Below, piece by piece: positions 5,067 to 7,650 of a stretch of DNA of 7,650 nucleotides. Every line of letters begins with the position of its first letter. Position 1 is the first letter of the stretch. The translations under genes and the position numbers were made by a program. Source of the stretch: CAZAYB01 sp964489215 (lineage in GTDB: Bacteria; Planctomycetota; Phycisphaerae; Sedimentisphaerales; Anaerohalosphaeraceae); assembly GCA_964489215.1 (NCBI GenBank), contig CAZAYB010000150.1, forward strand, positions 1-7,650. Direction: 5' to 3'. Under the pieces are notes generated by a model. That model saw nothing but the letters and a program-made list of their open reading frames with translations. It was not told the DNA's origin and did no database searches.

Positions 5067-6593
5067 CTACAGCCTCTTGGGGAGAATCTTATACTTCTTT
5101 ATCTTGTACCCAAGAATACGCTCGGTAACACCAAGCTCAGAGGCAGCCTTACGCTGGTGACCCCCTGTCTTCTTAAGTGCATCAACAACAAGTTCACGCT
5201 CCTTGTTCTCGATTACCTCCTTAAGAGAAAGCTGCTCCTTATTCTTCCTGTCCTTAACCATCTGAAGTGAAGGGGGCAAATGCTCACTGCGAATAACATC
5301 CTCATTACAAAGCAATACCGCCCTTTCGATACAATTCTCAAGCTCTCGAACATTGCCTGGCCAGTGATAATTCGTCAGCATATCGATAGCCGGAGTAGAT
5401 ATCCTCGTAATTGCCTTATTATTTTCCCTGGCATAACGCTCAAGAAAATGATCCGCCAAAAGCATAACATCGTTTTTCCTCTCTCTCAAAGGAGGAAGAT
5501 ATATAGGAAAGACATTTATCCTGTAATACAGATCTTCCCTGAAAAGACCGTTCTTTATCTCCTCCTCGAGGTTCTTGTTCGTCGCCACGATTATCCTGAC
5601 ATTAGCCCTTATCGTCTCATGCCCCCCAACACGCTCAAACTCCTTAAACTGAATCACCCTGAGAAGCTTAACCTGAAGATTAAGCGAAAAATCACCTATC
5701 TCATCAAGAAATATCGTCCCGCCGTGAGCAAGTTCAAACCTCCCAAGCTTCCTGTCAACCGCACCGGTAAAAGCACCCTTTTCATGACCAAAAAGCTCAC
5801 TGGCCAAAAGAGTCTCAGGCAAAGCAGTACAATTTACCTTAATAAAAGGCTTAGAAGACCGAAGACTGTTATAATGAATTGCATGAGCAACCAAATCCTT
5901 ACCGGTACCGCTGTCTCCGCGTATAAGAACAGTAGCATTACTGTTGGAAACCTGCTCGATAAGCCTGTAAACATCCTGCATCGCACTGCTGTTACCAACC
6001 ATATTGTGAATATTGAACTTGGCTTTGAGCTCGCTTCTCAACCTGGCATTTTCATCCCTTAACTCTCGCCTGTCGCTCTCAACAAGCCTGTTAAGCTTAA
6101 CCGCCTGGGCTATCATTGTAGCAATAATATTAAGAAGCCTCAAAGTCGCACCGAACTCATCGCCGCTTTTGCTCTTGCCGTCAACGCTAAGAGCACCGAT
6201 TGTCGCCCCCTCAAGCTTGATAGGAACTGAAAAATAGGTAATCTTCGAACCTTTAGCATTTGGCCTGGTTCCGGTCTTATCAAGAAAACGAGGATCCTTG
6301 CTTATATCAGGAACCACAACCTCCCTGCCGTTCTTGACAACCTGCCCGGTAATACCCTCACCAACATGATAGCTGCCCAGCCGTTTCGCATCAGAACTCA
6401 TCCCATGGGCAACACGAATACGGATCATCTCTGTCTCAGGGTCAAGTATCGCAATAGTGCCCCGCTCAAGGCTCAAATGGGTCTCAAGAGAGTACAATAT
6501 CGACTCCAAAGTCGCCTCAAGATCAAGAGACTCCGCAAAAGCCCTCGCTGCATCATTAAGCAATTCTACTTCTCGTTCGATTTTTTTAACCAT
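5067..6593 (-). CDS. NifA-like sigma-54-dependent transcriptional activator
   Basis: This is a 508-residue bacterial enhancer-binding protein that opens sigma-54 promoters by ATP hydrolysis. An N-terminal GAF sensor domain spans about residues 20-165 and is NifA-like (SLDLEATLESILYSLETHL). A short charged, probably coiled linker follows to about 195. The AAA+ domain spans about 196-430, with Walker A GDSGTGKD at 226-233, GAFTGA at 273-278 for sigma-54 contact, Walker B FLDE near 295-298, and GNVRELEN at 413-420. The C-terminus is a Fis-type helix-turn-helix at about 481-499. Walker A carries Asp where the family usually has Glu at two positions, a mild change. The Cys pairs that mark oxygen-sensitive NifA proteins, after the AAA+ domain, are absent. 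ATG at 6593 has GGAG 6 nt upstream; a TTG at 6605 would add four residues. It probably activates the adjacent amt operons, and its ligand is unknown. No nif structural gene is in the window. Confidence 0.93.
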   Translation of the reverse strand: MVKKIEREVELLNDAARAFAESLDLEATLESILYSLETHLSLERGTIAILDPETEMIRIRVAHGMSSDAKRLGSYHVGEGITGQVVKNGREVVVPDISKDPRFLDKTGTRPNAKGSKITYFSVPIKLEGATIGALSVDGKSKSGDEFGATLRLLNIIATMIAQAVKLNRLVESDRRELRDENARLRSELKAKFNIHNMVGNSSAMQDVYRLIEQVSNSNATVLIRGDSGTGKDLVAHAIHYNSLRSSKPFIKVNCTALPETLLASELFGHEKGAFTGAVDRKLGRFELAHGGTIFLDEIGDFSLNLQVKLLRVIQFKEFERVGGHETIRANVRIIVATNKNLEEEIKNGLFREDLYYRINVFPIYLPPLRERKNDVMLLADHFLERYARENNKAITRISTPAIDMLTNYHWPGNVRELENCIERAVLLCNEDVIRSEHLPPSLQMVKDRKNKEQLSLKEVIENKERELVVDALKKTGGHQRKAASELGVTERILGYKIKKYKILPKRL

Positions 6594-6669
6594 TACCTGC
6601 TCCAAAAATTACGTTTTTGACTCTTTAAAACGGAATATTAACAAAGTCGTCGAAATAATGCAATAAAAT

Positions 6670-6681
6670 CACACTTTTGTT
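6670..6681. promoter_or_regulatory. Degenerate operator CACA-CTTT-TGTT upstream of the activator gene
   Basis: The inner ACA-N4-TGT core is intact and only the outermost pair is changed. It lies 29 bp from the perfect copy at 6699-6710, the same spacing as in the other arrays, which is the main reason to accept it. Confidence 0.45.
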
Positions 6682-6688
6682 TCAAAAA

Positions 6689-6694
6689 ATTATA
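6689..6694 (-). promoter_or_regulatory. Possible sigma-70 -10 box of the activator gene
   Basis: The minus strand reads TATAAT exactly, about 96 bp before the ATG, in an AT-rich setting. No good -35 hexamer is found at the right distance. The box lies between the two operator palindromes, so binding there could repress. In such AT-rich sequence the match could be chance. Confidence 0.25.
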
Positions 6695-6698
6695 AAAA

Positions 6699-6710
6699 TA
6701 CAATTTTGTA
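6699..6710. promoter_or_regulatory. Operator palindrome TACA-ATTT-TGTA upstream of the activator gene
   Basis: This is a perfect copy of the palindrome in the divergent gap between the activator gene and gmhA. It is 106 bp from the activator's ATG and 130 bp from gmhA's ATG. No convincing -24/-12 promoter was found toward either gene, so the likeliest role is autoregulation of the activator. Confidence 0.55.
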
Positions 6711-6765
6711 TAACCGCCACGCAAATAACTCGACAATTTACCCAAAAACTCTTCACATTTCTAAG

Positions 6766-6794
6766 TTGAATCATAACTGACTAAAAGGTAACAT
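6766..6794 (+). promoter_or_regulatory. Possible sigma-70 promoter of gmhA
   Basis: TTGAAT (6766-6771) and TAACAT (6789-6794) are separated by 17 bp, about 47 bp before the gmhA start. Both hexamers match the consensus only partly, so this is a weak call. Confidence 0.25.
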
Positions 6795-6840
6795 AAAACC
6801 CTGAAAATAAAGTCGATCAACACAAAAAAAGGAGAAAAAT

Positions 6841-7425
6841 ATGAACGACTCCCAGATTATTAACTTCATAAATGAAGACATTCAGCTTCAGGATAAAATA
6901 TTCCGCCACTACAAAGACAACTGTATCGAAAACGTAAAAAACTGCGCAAAACTCATTATCGAATGCTACAAAAACAAAGGAACCGTCTACCTCTGCGGCA
7001 ACGGAGGAAGCGCATCTGACTGCCAGCACATAGCTGGCGAACTCCTCGGAAGATTCCTCATTAACAGACCACCCCTCCCTGCCGTATCTCTGACCGCTGA
7101 CTCCGCTGTAACCACCGCAATAGCAAACGACTTCGGATACGAAAACGTCTTCAAAAACCAGATTGATGGAATAATCACTAAAAACGACATACTCTGGTGC
7201 TTTTCTACAAGCGGCAAAAGCAAAAACATACTCAACGCTGCAAACTCCGCAAAAGAAGCTTCCGCTAAAATTATTGCTTTCACAGGTAAAAAAGACACCC
7301 CGCTCGAAAAAATCGCCAACACCGCACTGCCAATACCATCACCAAACTCATACTCCGCACAGCAAACACACCAGATCGCATACCACACTATATGCAGAAT
7401 CGTTGAAAACGCCTTTTTTGCCTGA
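6841..7425 (+). CDS. gmhA: Phosphoheptose isomerase (SIS domain)
   Basis: This is a cytosolic enzyme of 194 residues, the usual size for GmhA. It converts sedoheptulose 7-phosphate into D-glycero-D-manno-heptose 7-phosphate, the first step toward ADP-heptose for lipopolysaccharide core or surface glycans. The SIS fold is shown by CGNGGSASD (52-60), the phosphate-binding FSTSGKSKN loop (121-129) and AFTGK (146-150). The residues that hold the active-site metal and do catalysis in known GmhA enzymes align to His63, Glu67, Gln174 and His182, and all are present, which favours GmhA over DiaA-type relatives. ATG at 6841 has a strong AAAGGAG about 6 nt upstream. It is divergent from the activator gene and no other heptose gene is in the window, so a link to nitrogen control is not supported. 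Confidence 0.9.
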   Translation: MNDSQIINFINEDIQLQDKIFRHYKDNCIENVKNCAKLIIECYKNKGTVYLCGNGGSASDCQHIAGELLGRFLINRPPLPAVSLTADSAVTTAIANDFGYENVFKNQIDGIITKNDILWCFSTSGKSKNILNAANSAKEASAKIIAFTGKKDTPLEKIANTALPIPSPNSYSAQQTHQIAYHTICRIVENAFFA

Positions 7426-7531
7426 AATTATAAAAGAATTTACCCCCTGCCCGTCGATAAACTAAAATAAATACCAATTAGTTGCCTTTCACATAAAAAT
7501 TTTAAAAAAAACAAGCTTAAAAAGGACCATA
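7426..7531. other. AT-rich gap after gmhA
   Basis: These 106 bp are AT-rich, with runs of A and T. No hairpin followed by a T-run is visible, so whether gmhA and the next gene are co-transcribed is open. A purine-rich AAAAAGGA lies just before the downstream ATG. Confidence 0.4.
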
Positions 7532-7650
7532 ATGAGCACAAAACACAACATAAAAGCACCACTGATCATAATCCTGACCTCACTTACCGCATTTAACACC
7601 ATCGCAGCACCAACACTCGACATGTACATCGAAAACGACAGCAGATTCAT
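7532..7650 (+). CDS. Secreted protein of unknown function, 5' end only
   Basis: The first 39 codons of a gene that continues past the window are seen. The ATG has AAAGGA 5 nt upstream. The translation begins MSTKHNIKAPLIIILTSLTA and continues to a likely signal-peptidase site after FNTIAA. The mature protein would start PTLDMYIENDSRF. The N-terminus has basic residues, then a hydrophobic core, as expected for Sec export. Nothing in the visible part identifies a family. It follows gmhA by 106 bp on the same strand. Confidence 0.7.
   Translation, partial: MSTKHNIKAPLIIILTSLTAFNTIAAPTLDMYIENDSRF

Noticed and set aside
5067..6593. Oxygen-sensitive NifA with the linker cysteine motif
   Set aside because: Cys is seen near residues 255, 421 and 429, but the spacing does not fit and no Cys pair follows the AAA+ domain.
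6645..6670. TTGCA on the minus strand as the -12 part of a sigma-54 promoter for the activator gene
   Set aside because: The bases 12 bp upstream are TG rather than GG and the rest of the -24 element does not match, so the essential element is missing.

Overview
The window looks like a bacterial nitrogen-assimilation locus. It encodes an outer-membrane beta-barrel protein and a phosphoheptose isomerase, so the host is very probably Gram-negative. The base composition is moderate, with AT-rich gaps and many C-ending codons. A planctomycete (Phycisphaerae-like) or deltaproteobacterium-like host would fit the gene set, but that is a guess from style, not something the sequence proves.

Layout, left to right: (i) 1-68 is a short gap holding an operator-like palindrome. 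(ii) 69-1826, minus strand, is an ammonium transporter followed by a PII protein (amt1-glnK1). (iii) 1827-2203 is a 377-bp gap with a sigma-54 promoter for amt1, two operator palindromes about 30 bp apart, a likely terminator for the preceding transcript, and a cluster of inverted repeats. (iv) 2204-4832, minus strand, is a TorF/Gcw_chp-type outer-membrane protein, a second ammonium transporter and a second PII protein (torF-like, amt2, glnK2), which read as one operon. (v) 4833-5066 holds its sigma-54 promoter and three perfect operator palindromes at 29-30 bp spacing. (vi) 5067-6593, minus strand, is a NifA-like sigma-54 activator (GAF, AAA+ and Fis-type HTH domains). (vii) 6594-6840 is a divergent gap with one perfect and one imperfect copy of the same palindrome. 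(viii) 6841-7425, plus strand, is gmhA. (ix) From 7532 a secreted protein begins and runs off the window.

The central observation is the 12-bp palindrome TACA-N4-TGTA. Six exact copies and up to three degenerate ones were found by eye, all between genes. They sit upstream of both amt operons, upstream of the activator gene, and at the left edge. Upstream of two near-consensus -24/-12 promoters they are spaced about three helical turns apart, at almost the same distances from the promoter. The inference is that the adjacent NifA-like protein binds these sites as upstream activating sequences, switches on both ammonium-transporter/PII operons and the porin, and controls itself. No nif structural genes are present. 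The half-sites point the opposite way from the classical NifA site TGT-N10-ACA.

How the genes may work together: the porin would admit small solutes to the periplasm, the Amt proteins would carry ammonium across the inner membrane, and the PII trimers would gate the Amt channels and report 2-oxoglutarate/ATP status. PII may also act on the activator, as it does on NifA in some proteobacteria. Both PII proteins have Phe where the usual modified Tyr51 stands, so canonical uridylylation is not possible there. gmhA and the gene after it appear to be a separate, divergently read unit.
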